From Streptomyces radicis (GTDB taxonomy: Bacteria; Actinomycetota; Actinomycetes; Streptomycetales; Streptomycetaceae), in contig NZ_RBDY01000017.1 in assembly GCF_003626575.1 (NCBI RefSeq), positions 78,308-142,307 on the forward strand: DNA of 64,000 bases. Direction: 5' to 3'. The position numbers were made by a program, and so were the translations under genes. Shown here in pieces: positions 42,855-52,011 of the stretch. Under the pieces are notes generated by a model. The model was not told the origin of the DNA, did not search any database, and worked only from the letters and a program-made list of their open reading frames with translations. The stretch's first letter is position 1. The number at the start of each line of letters is the position of its first letter.

Positions 42855-44084
42855 ATGGCACGCCGCCTCCGCGCCCGCGCCGCCCTGACCGCCCTCCTGC
42901 TGACGGCGCTCGGGACCGTGTCCGCCCCGCCCGCCGCCCACGCGGACGGCGGGCGCTGCGCGTTCCCCGCCGAGAACATCGAGGAACGCCCCTGGGCGCT
43001 GCAACGCGTCCTGCTCGACCGGCTCTGGCAGGAGAGCCGCGGCGAGGGCGTGAGCGTCGCCGTGATCGACACCGGCGTCGACACCGCCCACCCGCAGCTC
43101 GCCGGTGCCGTGGACGCCGCGCGCGGCGCGGACTTCACCGACGCCGAGGGCGACCAGACGACGGACACGGTGGGCCACGGCACCAAGGTCGCGGGCATCA
43201 TCGCCGCCCGCCCGCACGACGACACGGGCTTCGTCGGCCTGGCGCCCGACGCCACGATCGTCCCGATCCGGCAGAACGACGCGGACGGCAGCGGCTCGGT
43301 CGCCACCCTCGCCGATGCGATCGACCACGCGGTCGGCGCGGGCGTCGACATCATCAACATCTCCCAGGACAGCGACGCCGCCCCCGGCGATGACTCGGAG
43401 CTGGCCAGGGCGGTGAACGCCGCGCTCGACGCGGACATCGTGGTCATCGCCTCGGTCGGCAACGACGGCGCCGACGGCGAGCGCCGCCTCACCTACCCCG
43501 CCGCCTACGACGGCGTCCTCGCCGTCGCCGCGTCCGACCGGAACAACGAGCGCGCCCCGTTCTCCCAGTCCGGCGACTTCGTCGGCATCGCGGCGCCCGG
43601 CGTCGACATGGTCTCCACGGTGCCCCTCGGCGGCCAGTGCGTGGACAGCGGCACGAGCTTCGCCGCCCCGTATGTCGCGGGCGTCGCGGCCCTGTTGCGC
43701 GCCGAGCAGCCGGAGTGGACCGCCGAACAGATCGTCACCCACCTCAAGCAGACGGCGGAACGCGCCCAGCCCGGCCCCGACGCGGACCTCGGCTGGGGCG
43801 TCGTCGACCCGGTCCGCGCCCTCACGCGGGACACCGCGCCGCCCGGCCCCACCCCGGTCCCCGACCCTCCGGCCCCGGCGGCCCCCGCCCCCGACGTCGA
43901 GCCCCTCGACCTGGGTGAGACACACGCCGAACGAGCCGAACGCCTCGGCACATTCGTCATCCTGACGGCCACTCTGCTGACGGCGGCCCTGGCGGGCACG
44001 GCCCTGATCATCCGTGACCATCGCCACCGTAACGGCCTTGCCTCAATGCGTAGTGATCGGCATAAGATGGGATCTCCACGGTGA
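42855..44084 (+). CDS. mycP: Type VII secretion-associated serine protease (mycosin 1)
   Basis: A 409-residue membrane-anchored subtilase (S8). Signal peptide to about residue 31 (ends AAHADGG). The catalytic triad is D72 (VAVIDTGVD), H108 (VGHGTKVAG) and S268 (SGTSFAAPYVAG). A Pro-rich linker (about 330-350) and a C-terminal membrane helix (about 368-388) follow, ending in a short basic tail: the mycosin layout. In ESX systems mycosins stabilise the membrane complex and process substrates. The gene begins one base after eccB. Confidence 0.93.
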   Translation: MARRLRARAALTALLLTALGTVSAPPAAHADGGRCAFPAENIEERPWALQRVLLDRLWQESRGEGVSVAVIDTGVDTAHPQLAGAVDAARGADFTDAEGDQTTDTVGHGTKVAGIIAARPHDDTGFVGLAPDATIVPIRQNDADGSGSVATLADAIDHAVGAGVDIINISQDSDAAPGDDSELARAVNAALDADIVVIASVGNDGADGERRLTYPAAYDGVLAVAASDRNNERAPFSQSGDFVGIAAPGVDMVSTVPLGGQCVDSGTSFAAPYVAGVAALLRAEQPEWTAEQIVTHLKQTAERAQPGPDADLGWGVVDPVRALTRDTAPPGPTPVPDPPAPAAPAPDVEPLDLGETHAERAERLGTFVILTATLLTAALAGTALIIRDHRHRNGLASMRSDRHKMGSPR

Positions 44085-44115
44085 CTGAGGGGGCACCGGT
44101 GGAGGGGAGGGTGGG

Positions 44116-44532
44116 ATGACAACGGATTCGGTCCAGCCGCCGAGTCAACCGGATTTGTATCTCGCGGACGGTGAGCTGAGTGAGTTCTCCAGCTGGTTGA
44201 GCTTACTGTTGGACAAGCTGAACGGCTCGGGCGTGAGCGGCGAGCAGGTCAGCGTCCTGAACACCGTCGAGCATCACTTCGGTGAATCGCCCGCGGCGGG
44301 GGAGATCTTCGCGGAGTACGAAAGGGTGCGCGCACGCCTCGAGGAATTCGTGCGCATTCAGCAAGAGGCCATCGAGATGCTGAGTATCTCCACCGCCGCG
44401 ATGGAGAACGACTATGTGACCACCGACCACGAGCAGTTCGAGCGGTTCCTACAGATCAGCGCGAACTTCGACTCGCTGTACGACGGGGACAGGGGTTCCG
44501 GTTCCGGCGGGCCTGGGGATGTGCTCCTGTGA
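44116..44532 (+). CDS. Small helical protein with T7SS YxxxD motif
   Basis: A 138-residue, mainly helical protein with a YVTTD sequence (Y100-D104) after a long helix, matching the YxxxD/E export motif of ESX substrates. There is no clear WXG. It has no signal peptide or membrane segment and ends in a Gly/Ser-rich tail. ATG 44116 has GGAGGGGAGG upstream. It lies between mycP and a WXG-containing protein, which suggests a secreted ESX substrate or partner subunit. Codon usage is less G/C-biased at third positions than in eccB or eccC. No known family is recognised with confidence. Confidence 0.65.
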   Translation: MTTDSVQPPSQPDLYLADGELSEFSSWLSLLLDKLNGSGVSGEQVSVLNTVEHHFGESPAAGEIFAEYERVRARLEEFVRIQQEAIEMLSISTAAMENDYVTTDHEQFERFLQISANFDSLYDGDRGSGSGGPGDVLL

Positions 44533-44547
44533 TGGGGGGTCGGGGCG

Positions 44548-45909
44548 ATGAGTGAGCACGAGTCCGCGTCGCACGAGGCACTGGCGGCCATGATCGCCAA
44601 CGGCGCCCCCGAGGCGCTCACCTCCCGGGCGGAGATCCTCATCGAGATGGCGCCCTACCTGGAGACGGTGGGGAACTTCATCTGGATGCGGATCACGACC
44701 ATGCCGTGGGAGGGGGAGGCGGCCGAGACGATCCGGGCCTGGGGCGATCACTTCCGGCGCGAGTCGGCGATGCTGAGCAAGTACGCGTCGGTCACCGGCA
44801 ACGCCATGCAGATGGCCGGGGAGGCACTTGCCCAGGCCAAGTCCTCGATGCCCCCGGTCCCCGACGCGCCGCTTGGCCCTGTGGAGACGGGCACGGTGGC
44901 GGACCTGATCACGGCGGGCGTCGAACGTGAAGAGGCCATCGGCGTGATGGACCGCCTGGCATCCTCCTACCGCGTCGCGGCCGACACGATGTCGAGGGCG
45001 ATCGAGCCTGAATTCGTCAAACCGCTGGATTCGGGTCCTTTCCAGTCTCCGTCCGGTTCCTCGCGGGATTCTCCGGCCGTGATGGCCACTCCACCGGGGG
45101 GCGTGTCCGAGAGCGGTGGCACATACGGCGGGTCACCGGGGCGCGGCGAATCGTTGCCCACTTCACCGAACGGCTTCGCATCGACGCGTCCGTCCGAGTC
45201 GGCCGTTGGTCCGGTGGTCCCCGACGCACCGATGCCGCCCGCCGACGAGCGCATCGGTACTTCGTTGGACTCCCTCACCACGGCCCCTCCTCCGGCACCA
45301 CCGACCGGTCCGCCGACACCCGGTGGGCCCACGCTCACGACTCCGCCGCTGGATCACGGCGGCGGACCGCTGATCCCGCCTGGGGGGCCACCGGCCAGGT
45401 TGGGGCCCGGCCTCGGGGGTCCGGTGACGAGGCCGCCGGGTGCGCTTGGACCACCGGCTGGCGGGCCGCCTCCGGTGGGGCGGTCGCCCGTCACCGGCCC
45501 GGGGCACGGCCCGACCGTTCCCGGCCCGGCGGGGCATTCCCCCCTGGTGGGGCGCCCGCCGATGGGAGGCATGCCGGGCAACGGCGCCCTCATTCCCCGA
45601 ACGCCCGCCCAGAGCGGGATCTTCGGGGGAGTGCCACGTCCCTCGGAAAGACTCGGCCGAAGTCTGCCGTCGGGCAACGCCATTGGGTTCGGCGCTGTCC
45701 CGGCCATCCGTGATCCGGCCACAGGAATGGTTCAGGGACCTGGCGGCGGTTTGGTCGGGCGGCCTGTTGGCGCGGCGAGTGCCAGCCCTCGCCCACCCAC
45801 CCCGCCCGCTCAGGCGATCCGGGTGACAGGGCGTCCACTTGCATCGAAGCCCCGCCGCCGTGGCAGGAAGCGGCGGGACGAGCGTGAACGACACGACAAG
45901 GACCGCTGA
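44548..45909 (+). CDS. WXG-domain protein with long Gly/Pro-rich C-terminus (putative T7SS substrate)
   Basis: A 453-residue protein. Residues 1-155 are helical and carry WEG (W54-G56) in a PWEGEAAETIRAWG context, like the WXG100/PPE helical-hairpin fold; residues 165-430 are Gly/Pro-rich and repetitive (GPP, PGG, PVGRP); the last 25 residues are strongly basic (KPRRRGRKRRDERERHDKDR). This layout is seen in large ESX substrates of the PPE kind. The gene begins 15 bp after the YxxxD protein, with which it might pair as PE does with PPE. The third-position G+C is visibly below that of the flanking ESX genes. Confidence 0.7.
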   Translation: MSEHESASHEALAAMIANGAPEALTSRAEILIEMAPYLETVGNFIWMRITTMPWEGEAAETIRAWGDHFRRESAMLSKYASVTGNAMQMAGEALAQAKSSMPPVPDAPLGPVETGTVADLITAGVEREEAIGVMDRLASSYRVAADTMSRAIEPEFVKPLDSGPFQSPSGSSRDSPAVMATPPGGVSESGGTYGGSPGRGESLPTSPNGFASTRPSESAVGPVVPDAPMPPADERIGTSLDSLTTAPPPAPPTGPPTPGGPTLTTPPLDHGGGPLIPPGGPPARLGPGLGGPVTRPPGALGPPAGGPPPVGRSPVTGPGHGPTVPGPAGHSPLVGRPPMGGMPGNGALIPRTPAQSGIFGGVPRPSERLGRSLPSGNAIGFGAVPAIRDPATGMVQGPGGGLVGRPVGAASASPRPPTPPAQAIRVTGRPLASKPRRRGRKRRDERERHDKDR

Positions 45910-45913
45910 TTCC

Positions 45914-47173
45914 ATGACTCCCCCCACGCTTCCAGCTCGCCGACGTGCCAAGACACTTTCCCTGTTATTGGCGGGGGCGCTCTACAGCGGTGCGGTCCTG
46001 GCCCCCCACGCCGCGGCCGAAAGCCCTCAGGATCCTTGGTACATGGATACATGGCGGGTCCAGGAGATGTGGGAGCAGGCGACAGGCGAGGGTGTCACTG
46101 TGGCGGTCGTCGACACCGGCGTGGATGCCTCGTTGCCGCATCTGGAAGGGCAGGTCCTGGAGGGCATCGATCTCAACATCGACCCTGATGGTGCCCATGT
46201 CGACACCCAAGGCCATGGCACCATCATGGCGGGGGCCATTGCGGGCACAGGTGAGGGAGGCGGCATTCAAGGGATCGCTCCCGGTGCCAAGATTCTTCCT
46301 ATTCGCGTCGACAAGGGTCTTGAGTTCGACTTCGGTCAAGAGGACCGGTGGGCCCAGGCCATCGAGTACGCCGTCGAATCCGGCGCCAAGGTCATCAACT
46401 TCTCTGTGGGCGCGGAGGGCGTCAGCGGATCTCCTGATGGATTGGAAGCCGCCATTGCGGAAGCGGCACGCAATGATGTGCTGATTTTTGCCGCCACCGG
46501 TAATTCCGGCGAGTCGCGGAACATCATCAGCCGATCCGCCGATTTCCCTGGAGTCGTCGGCGTGGGAGCGGTCGACCGGAACGGTGACCACGCCGCGTTT
46601 TCCGTCCATGGCTCTCGGGTCGCGCTCTCCGGGCCTGGGATCGACGTGCCCGGATACTGCCCTGACGGGTCGTGGGAGGAGGCATGCCTCATTGAGCGTG
46701 GCGGCACAAGTGCGGCCACGGCCCTGGCCTCTGCTTCCGCAGCGCTCATCTGGTCCGCTCATCCCGACTGGACCAAGAACCAAGTCCTCCGCGCACTGGC
46801 GCAGACCGCCGAGGGGGATGGGCAGAGGGATGACTACGTCGGGTTCGGGATGATCCGGCCCGATCGGGTGATTCTCGAGGAGGGGGTGGATCCCGGAGAG
46901 CCCGACGTCAATCCGATGTTCGACGCCTACGAACGGGCCCTGGATCCACCGGTGTCACCCGAGCCGGTTCCCGAGGAGGAGCCGGAGGAGCCCGCCGAAG
47001 AGGACGCCGTCCCCGAGGAGCGGGAGCAGGAGCGGAGCGACGCGGCCGCCAGTGGGGCCGGGGGCAACGGCGGTAGCAGCAACACACCCGCACTCATCGG
47101 CGTCGTCGGCGGGGTGATCATTCTGGGCGGCGTGGCGGCCGTGGTGATCGTGAGCCGTCGCAGAACCGCCTAG
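45914..47173 (+). CDS. Second type VII secretion-associated serine protease (mycosin 2)
   Basis: A 419-residue S8 subtilase. Signal peptide (RRRAKTLSLLLAGALYSGAV, cut near HAAAES), triad D67 (VAVVDTGVD), H101 (TQGHGTIMAG), S266 (GGTSAATALASA), then an acidic Pro/Glu-rich linker (about 340-370) and a C-terminal membrane helix (about 388-410) with a basic RRR tail. The layout is that of a mycosin, yet it is clearly different from the one at 42855. ATG 45914 has AAGGA upstream; GTG 45884, overlapping the previous gene, is an alternative. Many A/T-ending codons set it apart from eccB and mycP1, a sign of different ancestry. Confidence 0.85.
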   Translation: MTPPTLPARRRAKTLSLLLAGALYSGAVLAPHAAAESPQDPWYMDTWRVQEMWEQATGEGVTVAVVDTGVDASLPHLEGQVLEGIDLNIDPDGAHVDTQGHGTIMAGAIAGTGEGGGIQGIAPGAKILPIRVDKGLEFDFGQEDRWAQAIEYAVESGAKVINFSVGAEGVSGSPDGLEAAIAEAARNDVLIFAATGNSGESRNIISRSADFPGVVGVGAVDRNGDHAAFSVHGSRVALSGPGIDVPGYCPDGSWEEACLIERGGTSAATALASASAALIWSAHPDWTKNQVLRALAQTAEGDGQRDDYVGFGMIRPDRVILEEGVDPGEPDVNPMFDAYERALDPPVSPEPVPEEEPEEPAEEDAVPEEREQERSDAAASGAGGNGGSSNTPALIGVVGGVIILGGVAAVVIVSRRRTA

Positions 47174-47213
47174 CCGTTCACGCACGAGCACTCAACACAA
47201 GGGGAGGGTACGC

Positions 47214-47573
47214 ATGTCCGACCAGATGCCTACGGACAATCTTCGGTTCAGTAATGAAACCATCCAGGCACTGATCAATTCGCTCAACCAGGAGATCGAG
47301 CTTCTCCAGGGCAGCAAGACCAAGTTGGAAGCGACGACGACCGAGGTCATGGCCGGTTGGCAGGGCCAGGCGGGCTCGCGCTTCGGGGCGGGCCAGCAGG
47401 AGGCCAACCTCAACCTCGACCGCCTGATCAGGTCACTGGAGAACCTGCGCGGGCTGGTCGAGATGAGCCGGAACGACTTCGACGACCTGGAGCAGCAGCA
47501 GCTCGACGACATGCTGCGCGCCCAGTCGGGCCTGGCCAACATCCAGAGCGCGGGCTTCGAGAACCTCGCCTGA
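47214..47573 (+). CDS. WXG100-family ESX protein (first)
   Basis: A 119-residue WXG100 protein with WQG at residues 49-51 between two long helices, the helix-turn-helix hairpin of EsxA/EsxB. It has an extended C-terminus beyond the usual 100 residues and lacks any Tyr, so it has no YxxxD/E export motif and should depend on its partner for secretion. ATG 47214 has a strong GGGGAGGG. It is 14 bp from the second WXG100 gene. Which of the two is EsxA and which EsxB cannot be told by sequence alone. Confidence 0.88.
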   Translation: MSDQMPTDNLRFSNETIQALINSLNQEIELLQGSKTKLEATTTEVMAGWQGQAGSRFGAGQQEANLNLDRLIRSLENLRGLVEMSRNDFDDLEQQQLDDMLRAQSGLANIQSAGFENLA

Positions 47574-47587
47574 GGAGAGGATGGGAC

Positions 47588-47878
47588 ATGAGTGATTTCA
47601 CCAGCGTCAACTACTCCGCGCTCAGCGGTGGTTCCGAGGGCCTGACCGTCGAGGAGCGCCAGCTGCTCGACCGCCTCGAGGCCCTCAAGGCCGCCCTCAG
47701 GTGGGCCGCCGAGGGCTGGACCGGTGAGGCGGAGCGTGCCTTCGCGCTCAACATGAACGCGTTCTCCGAGGAGCTGGACAAGCTCCGCGTCGTCCTCGGC
47801 TCCACGGGCAACGCCCTGGAGACGGCCGGGATCAACTACCGGGCCGTGGACCTCCGTTCCGCCAACCGCATGGGCTGA
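47588..47878 (+). CDS. WXG100-family ESX protein (second, with YxxxD)
   Basis: A 96-residue WXG100 protein with WTG at residues 44-46 and a C-terminal YRAVD (Y84-D88) matching the YxxxD/E secretion signal recognised by EccC. The length is canonical. It should form a heterodimer with the preceding WXG100 protein, and the pair would be the main substrate of this ESX machine. It ends at a strong hairpin that separates it from the convergent eccC. Confidence 0.9.
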   Translation: MSDFTSVNYSALSGGSEGLTVEERQLLDRLEALKAALRWAAEGWTGEAERAFALNMNAFSEELDKLRVVLGSTGNALETAGINYRAVDLRSANRMG

Positions 47879-47895
47879 TCCGCCGCAGGCACCCG

Positions 47896-47930
47896 ACGGG
47901 GGTGGCACCGCGAGCCGGTGCCACCCCCGT
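47896..47930. terminator. Bidirectional terminator between esx genes and eccC
   Basis: A 15-bp perfect stem (47896-47910 with 47916-47930) around a 5-base loop, in the 57-bp gap between convergent stop codons. Confidence 0.8.
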
Positions 47931-47935
47931 TCGCG

Positions 47936-50900
47936 CTACTGCTCCGGCAGCCACCCCAGCTGGACCAGCGGACGCCCCCGCCGCCGCGACGCGAACTGCG
48001 CCCGGCCCGGCGGCAGCGGCCGCGCCCGCATCGAGGGGAAGATCTCGCCCTCCTTGGGGTCCCCTGACAGGACCAGCCCCTGTGCCCCCAACTCCCGCAG
48101 CCGCTGCACGAACGGCTCGAACATCGCCCGCGAGACGCCCGCCGCGCTCCGCGCCACGATGAAGTGGATGCCCACGTCCCTCGCGTACGGCAGGTGCTCC
48201 ACCAGGTGGGCCAGCGGATTGCGGCTGGTCGCCGAGACCAGGTCGTAGTCGTCGACCACGACGAAAAGCCGCGGCCCCGACCACCACGAGCGGGCCTTCA
48301 GCTCGTCGATGCCGATGTCCTCCTTGGGCGCCCGCTTCTCGAAGATCTTGTTGAGCGAGACGACGTCCTGCGTCAGCCGCGTCTCCGTCGTCGAGTAGCT
48401 GGCGATGTACTCCTGCGGCACCGCCGCCATCAGCGTCCTGCGGTAGTCGGTGACGATGAAGCGCACGTCCTCCGGCGTGTACCGCTCGACCAGCTTGCGC
48501 ATCACCAGCCGCAGCGCCGACGACTTCCCCGACTCGCTCTCACCGATGACCATCAGGAACGGGTCCCGGTCGAAGTTGACGAAGACCGGCTCCAGATCGT
48601 CCTCGCCCACCCCGATCGCGACGCCGTCCTCGGGCCGCTCGAAGCCCTTCGGCAGATCCTCCGCCGCCAGCCGCCGCGGCAGCATCCGCACCACGGGCGC
48701 CTCGGGACCCTGCCACCCCGCGCGCACCGCCTCGATCAACGACGCCGTCCCCGCCGCCAGATCGGCCGTGCGGCCCACGCCGTCGAGGCGCGGCAGGGCC
48801 ACCATCCAGTGCAGCCGGTCCGGCGTCTGCCCGCGCCCCGGCACGTCGGCGGGGATCGCCGCGGCCACCTTCCGGTCGAACTCCGAGTCCAGCGTGTCGC
48901 CGAGCCGCAGCTCCAGGCGGTTGGTCAGCTGATCCTTGAGCGCCGGGCGCATCTCCATGTACCGGGACGCCGTGACCACCAAATGGATGCCATATCCCAG
49001 GCCGCGCGCCGCGATGTCGTTGATCACCGGCTCCAGCGTCATGTCGTAGTCCTGCTTGAACGCCGCCCACCCGTCGATCAGCAGGAAGACGTCGCCCCAC
49101 CGCTGGTCGGCCAGCTGACCCGCGCCGCGCATCCGCCGGTAGGTGTCCATCGAGTCGATGCCCTGCCCGCGGAACAGGTCCTCGCGCGCCGCCAGCACCC
49201 CCGCGACCTCCGACACCGTCCGCCGCACCCGGTCGGGGTCGAGGCGCGAGGCCACCCCGCCCACATGCGGCAGGTCCCCCATCGCGGCAAGACCGCCCCC
49301 GCCGAAGTCGAGCCCGTAGAACTGCGCCTCCGCGGGCGTGTGCGTCAGCGCGAACGAGGCGATCAACGTCCGCAGCAGCGTGGACTTCCCCGACCTGGGC
49401 CCGCCGACGACCAGCATGTGCCCGCCCGCGCCGGAGAAGTCGCGGAACAGCACCTCCCTGCGCTGCTCGAACGGCTTGTCCACCACGCCGAGCGGCACCG
49501 TCAACGCCTGCCCCGACGCCTGGAGGCCGCGCCCCTCCACCACATGCAGCTCCGGAAGCAGCTCATCCATCGTCACGGCCGCGTCGAGCGGCGGCAGCCA
49601 CACCTGGTGGGCCGCGGGGCCCTGGCCCTCGACCCTGCGGACGATCACGTCGAGGACCGTCTCGGCCAGCGCGTCGTCGGCGCCGCCCGCCGCTGCGGCC
49701 GCGGCCGCCACCACGGTCGGCTCGGGCTCGGGCTCCGCGTACCGCACCGGCACCGGCGCCGCCGTGAACACCACGGGCCGCCTGCTGACCGGCCGTGCCG
49801 CCCCCACCTCCGCCCGCTCCGACGGCTTGCGGTAGGGGCCCGAGACATACGCCGCCTTGAAGCGCGTCATCTGCTCCGTGCCCGCCTTCAGCAGCCCCGA
49901 GCCGGGCACCTGCGGCAGGTGGTACGCGTCCGGCACGCCGATCGCCGTCCGCGACTCGGCGGCCGAGAACGTCCGCAGCCCGATCCGGTACGACAGATAG
50001 GTGTCGAGCCCCCGCAGGCGCCCCTCCTCCAACCGCTGCGAGGCCAGCAGCAGATGGACCCCGAGCGACCTGCCGATGCGGCCGATCTGGATGAACATGT
50101 CGATAAAGTCGGGCTTGGCCGACAGCAGCTCGCTGAACTCGTCGATCACCAGCACGAGCGAGGCCAGCGGCTCCAGCCTGGCCCCCGCCGCCCGCGCCCG
50201 CTCGTAGTCGTGGAGATTCGCGTAGTTCCCCGCCGCGCGCAGCAGCTCCTGGCGCCGCTGCAACTCGCCCCTGATGGAGTCGCCCATGCGGTCCACCAGC
50301 GTCAGGTCGTCCGCCAGGTTCGTGATGACCGCCGACACGTGCGGCAGCCCCGCCATGCCCGTGAACGTCGCGCCGCCCTTGAAGTCGGCCAGCACGAAGT
50401 TGAGCGTCTCCGAGGTGTGCGTCACCGCGAGGCCAAGCACCAGCGTGCGCAGCAGCTCCGACTTGCCCGAGCCGGTCGCCCCGACGCACAGGCCGTGCGG
50501 GCCCATGCCCTCCCGCGCCGCCTCCTTGAGGTCCAGCATCACCGGCTGGCCCTCCTCGTCCACCCCGATCGGCACCCGCAGCTGCTCGCCCGCCGACCGC
50601 GGCCGCCATGTCCGCGCCACATCCACCGACGCCGGGTCGCCGAGGCCGAGCAGCTCGGCGAAGTCGAGGTTCGCCAGCAGCGGCTCGTCCTCGTCCGCCG
50701 CCGCGCTCAGCCGCAGCGGCGCCAACTGCCGCGCCAGCGCCTCCGCCACCGCGACCGGCAGCACGTCGGGCTCCCCCTCGAACACCATGCCGTCCTGCGC
50801 CTCGAGGCGCAGCGCCCCCGGACGGCAGCTCACCGCGAGGCCGCCCCGCCCCGGGTCGGCCTCGCCCCGCGCCAACTCCACGACGGTGACGCCCTGGAGC

Positions 50901-51898
50901 CCCTCCGCCGAGGCGAACGCCGACATCGGCGGAATCCGCGCCCCGTCGAGCACCAGCACCACATGCGGCTGGTCGAGCACCGGCTTGCCGCCGGGCGAGA
51001 ACCGCCCCCGCCCCTCGAGACGCCCCGCCAGCTCCTGCTCCACCTCGGCCACCGAGCCATGGATCAGCCGCCGCGAGCCCGCCCCGTCCTGCGAGGGGAG
51101 CTGCGCGTGCGGCAGCCACTTCGCCCACTCCCAGCGCTCCGCCGCCTCGCCAGGGGCCGCCACCGCGAGGACCACGTCCTCGGGGGAGTGCAGCGCCGCC
51201 AGCGCGCACACCAGCGAACGCGCCACCCCCTGGGCCGTCTCCGCGTCCCCCGACAGCGCGAGCCGGTAGAAGCCGCGCAGCGACACGGCCATCGGCAGCC
51301 CGTCCACCGTGCTGTGCGTGTCGAGGAAACGCCGCATGGCGCCCGCCGTCAGCGGCTCGAGCTCGTCCACCGGCGCCGTCTGCGGCTCCACGAGCGGCGT
51401 CACAAGACGGTGCTCGCCCACCCCGATCCGCACCTGCCCGAAGTCCGCCTCCCCGGCCCGCCGCTCCCACACCCTGCTGCCCTCGGCGACCAGCGCCCAC
51501 AGCTGCTCGGGCCGCGGATGCAGATACAGCTGGGCGTCCCGCTGCCGCGCCGCGGTCTCCCGCACGGCGGCCCGCGTCCGCGCCAGATACTTCAGGTAGT
51601 CCCGCCGCAGCTGCGCCATCTGCCCCTGCGTGCCCCGCCGGAACCGCACGATCATGGCCACCACCATGCCCACCGTGGAGACCATCATCAGCATGCCCAT
51701 GATGCGCATGAACGGGTGCGCGCCCGGCATGAAGAAGAACACCACCGACGAGCCCATGCCGAGCATCGGCACGACCTGCATCAGCACGCCCTCCTGCTGC
51801 CCCTTCGGCAGCTCGGGCGGCGGCAGCAGCCGCACCGCCTCGTCGGGCATCTGCTCGGGAAGCGCCCTCGGCGGACGCTTGACGACGATCTGGCTCAT
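47936..51898 (-). CDS. eccC: Type VII secretion ATPase EccC (FtsK/SpoIIIE type)
   Basis: A 1320-residue motor of the ESX system with EccCa and EccCb fused. Two transmembrane helices lie at about residues 42-85. Three FtsK/SpoIIIE ATPase domains follow, with P-loops GATGSGKSE (about 470), GGPRSGKST (about 830) and GESESGKSS (about 1118). The first domain has a full Walker B (LVLVIDEFSE); the second has LLIDGWAAF and the third VVVDDYD, which are less canonical. I chose the ATG giving MSQIVVKRPPRALPEQ; a start seven codons upstream is less likely. It diverges from eccD and converges on the esx genes. Confidence 0.95.
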   Translation of the reverse strand: MSQIVVKRPPRALPEQMPDEAVRLLPPPELPKGQQEGVLMQVVPMLGMGSSVVFFFMPGAHPFMRIMGMLMMVSTVGMVVAMIVRFRRGTQGQMAQLRRDYLKYLARTRAAVRETAARQRDAQLYLHPRPEQLWALVAEGSRVWERRAGEADFGQVRIGVGEHRLVTPLVEPQTAPVDELEPLTAGAMRRFLDTHSTVDGLPMAVSLRGFYRLALSGDAETAQGVARSLVCALAALHSPEDVVLAVAAPGEAAERWEWAKWLPHAQLPSQDGAGSRRLIHGSVAEVEQELAGRLEGRGRFSPGGKPVLDQPHVVLVLDGARIPPMSAFASAEGLQGVTVVELARGEADPGRGGLAVSCRPGALRLEAQDGMVFEGEPDVLPVAVAEALARQLAPLRLSAAADEDEPLLANLDFAELLGLGDPASVDVARTWRPRSAGEQLRVPIGVDEEGQPVMLDLKEAAREGMGPHGLCVGATGSGKSELLRTLVLGLAVTHTSETLNFVLADFKGGATFTGMAGLPHVSAVITNLADDLTLVDRMGDSIRGELQRRQELLRAAGNYANLHDYERARAAGARLEPLASLVLVIDEFSELLSAKPDFIDMFIQIGRIGRSLGVHLLLASQRLEEGRLRGLDTYLSYRIGLRTFSAAESRTAIGVPDAYHLPQVPGSGLLKAGTEQMTRFKAAYVSGPYRKPSERAEVGAARPVSRRPVVFTAAPVPVRYAEPEPEPTVVAAAAAAAGGADDALAETVLDVIVRRVEGQGPAAHQVWLPPLDAAVTMDELLPELHVVEGRGLQASGQALTVPLGVVDKPFEQRREVLFRDFSGAGGHMLVVGGPRSGKSTLLRTLIASFALTHTPAEAQFYGLDFGGGGLAAMGDLPHVGGVASRLDPDRVRRTVSEVAGVLAAREDLFRGQGIDSMDTYRRMRGAGQLADQRWGDVFLLIDGWAAFKQDYDMTLEPVINDIAARGLGYGIHLVVTASRYMEMRPALKDQLTNRLELRLGDTLDSEFDRKVAAAIPADVPGRGQTPDRLHWMVALPRLDGVGRTADLAAGTASLIEAVRAGWQGPEAPVVRMLPRRLAAEDLPKGFERPEDGVAIGVGEDDLEPVFVNFDRDPFLMVIGESESGKSSALRLVMRKLVERYTPEDVRFIVTDYRRTLMAAVPQEYIASYSTTETRLTQDVVSLNKIFEKRAPKEDIGIDELKARSWWSGPRLFVVVDDYDLVSATSRNPLAHLVEHLPYARDVGIHFIVARSAAGVSRAMFEPFVQRLRELGAQGLVLSGDPKEGEIFPSMRARPLPPGRAQFASRRRGRPLVQLGWLPEQ

Positions 51899-52011
51899 CC
51901 CGAAATCCCCCCGGAGCAACGGTGTGTGACGCGGCGTCGATCCTAGTGGCCGCCACTGACACCACGCCGGGTAGGGTGGCGGGCGCAGTCCGTGCCCAAG
52001 GGGAGGGGAGC

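Noticed and set aside
48164..51946. 1260-residue open frame antisense to eccC
   Set aside because: It is a G+C-driven shadow: Arg/His/Pro-rich, no motifs, and fully opposite a gene with three P-loops.
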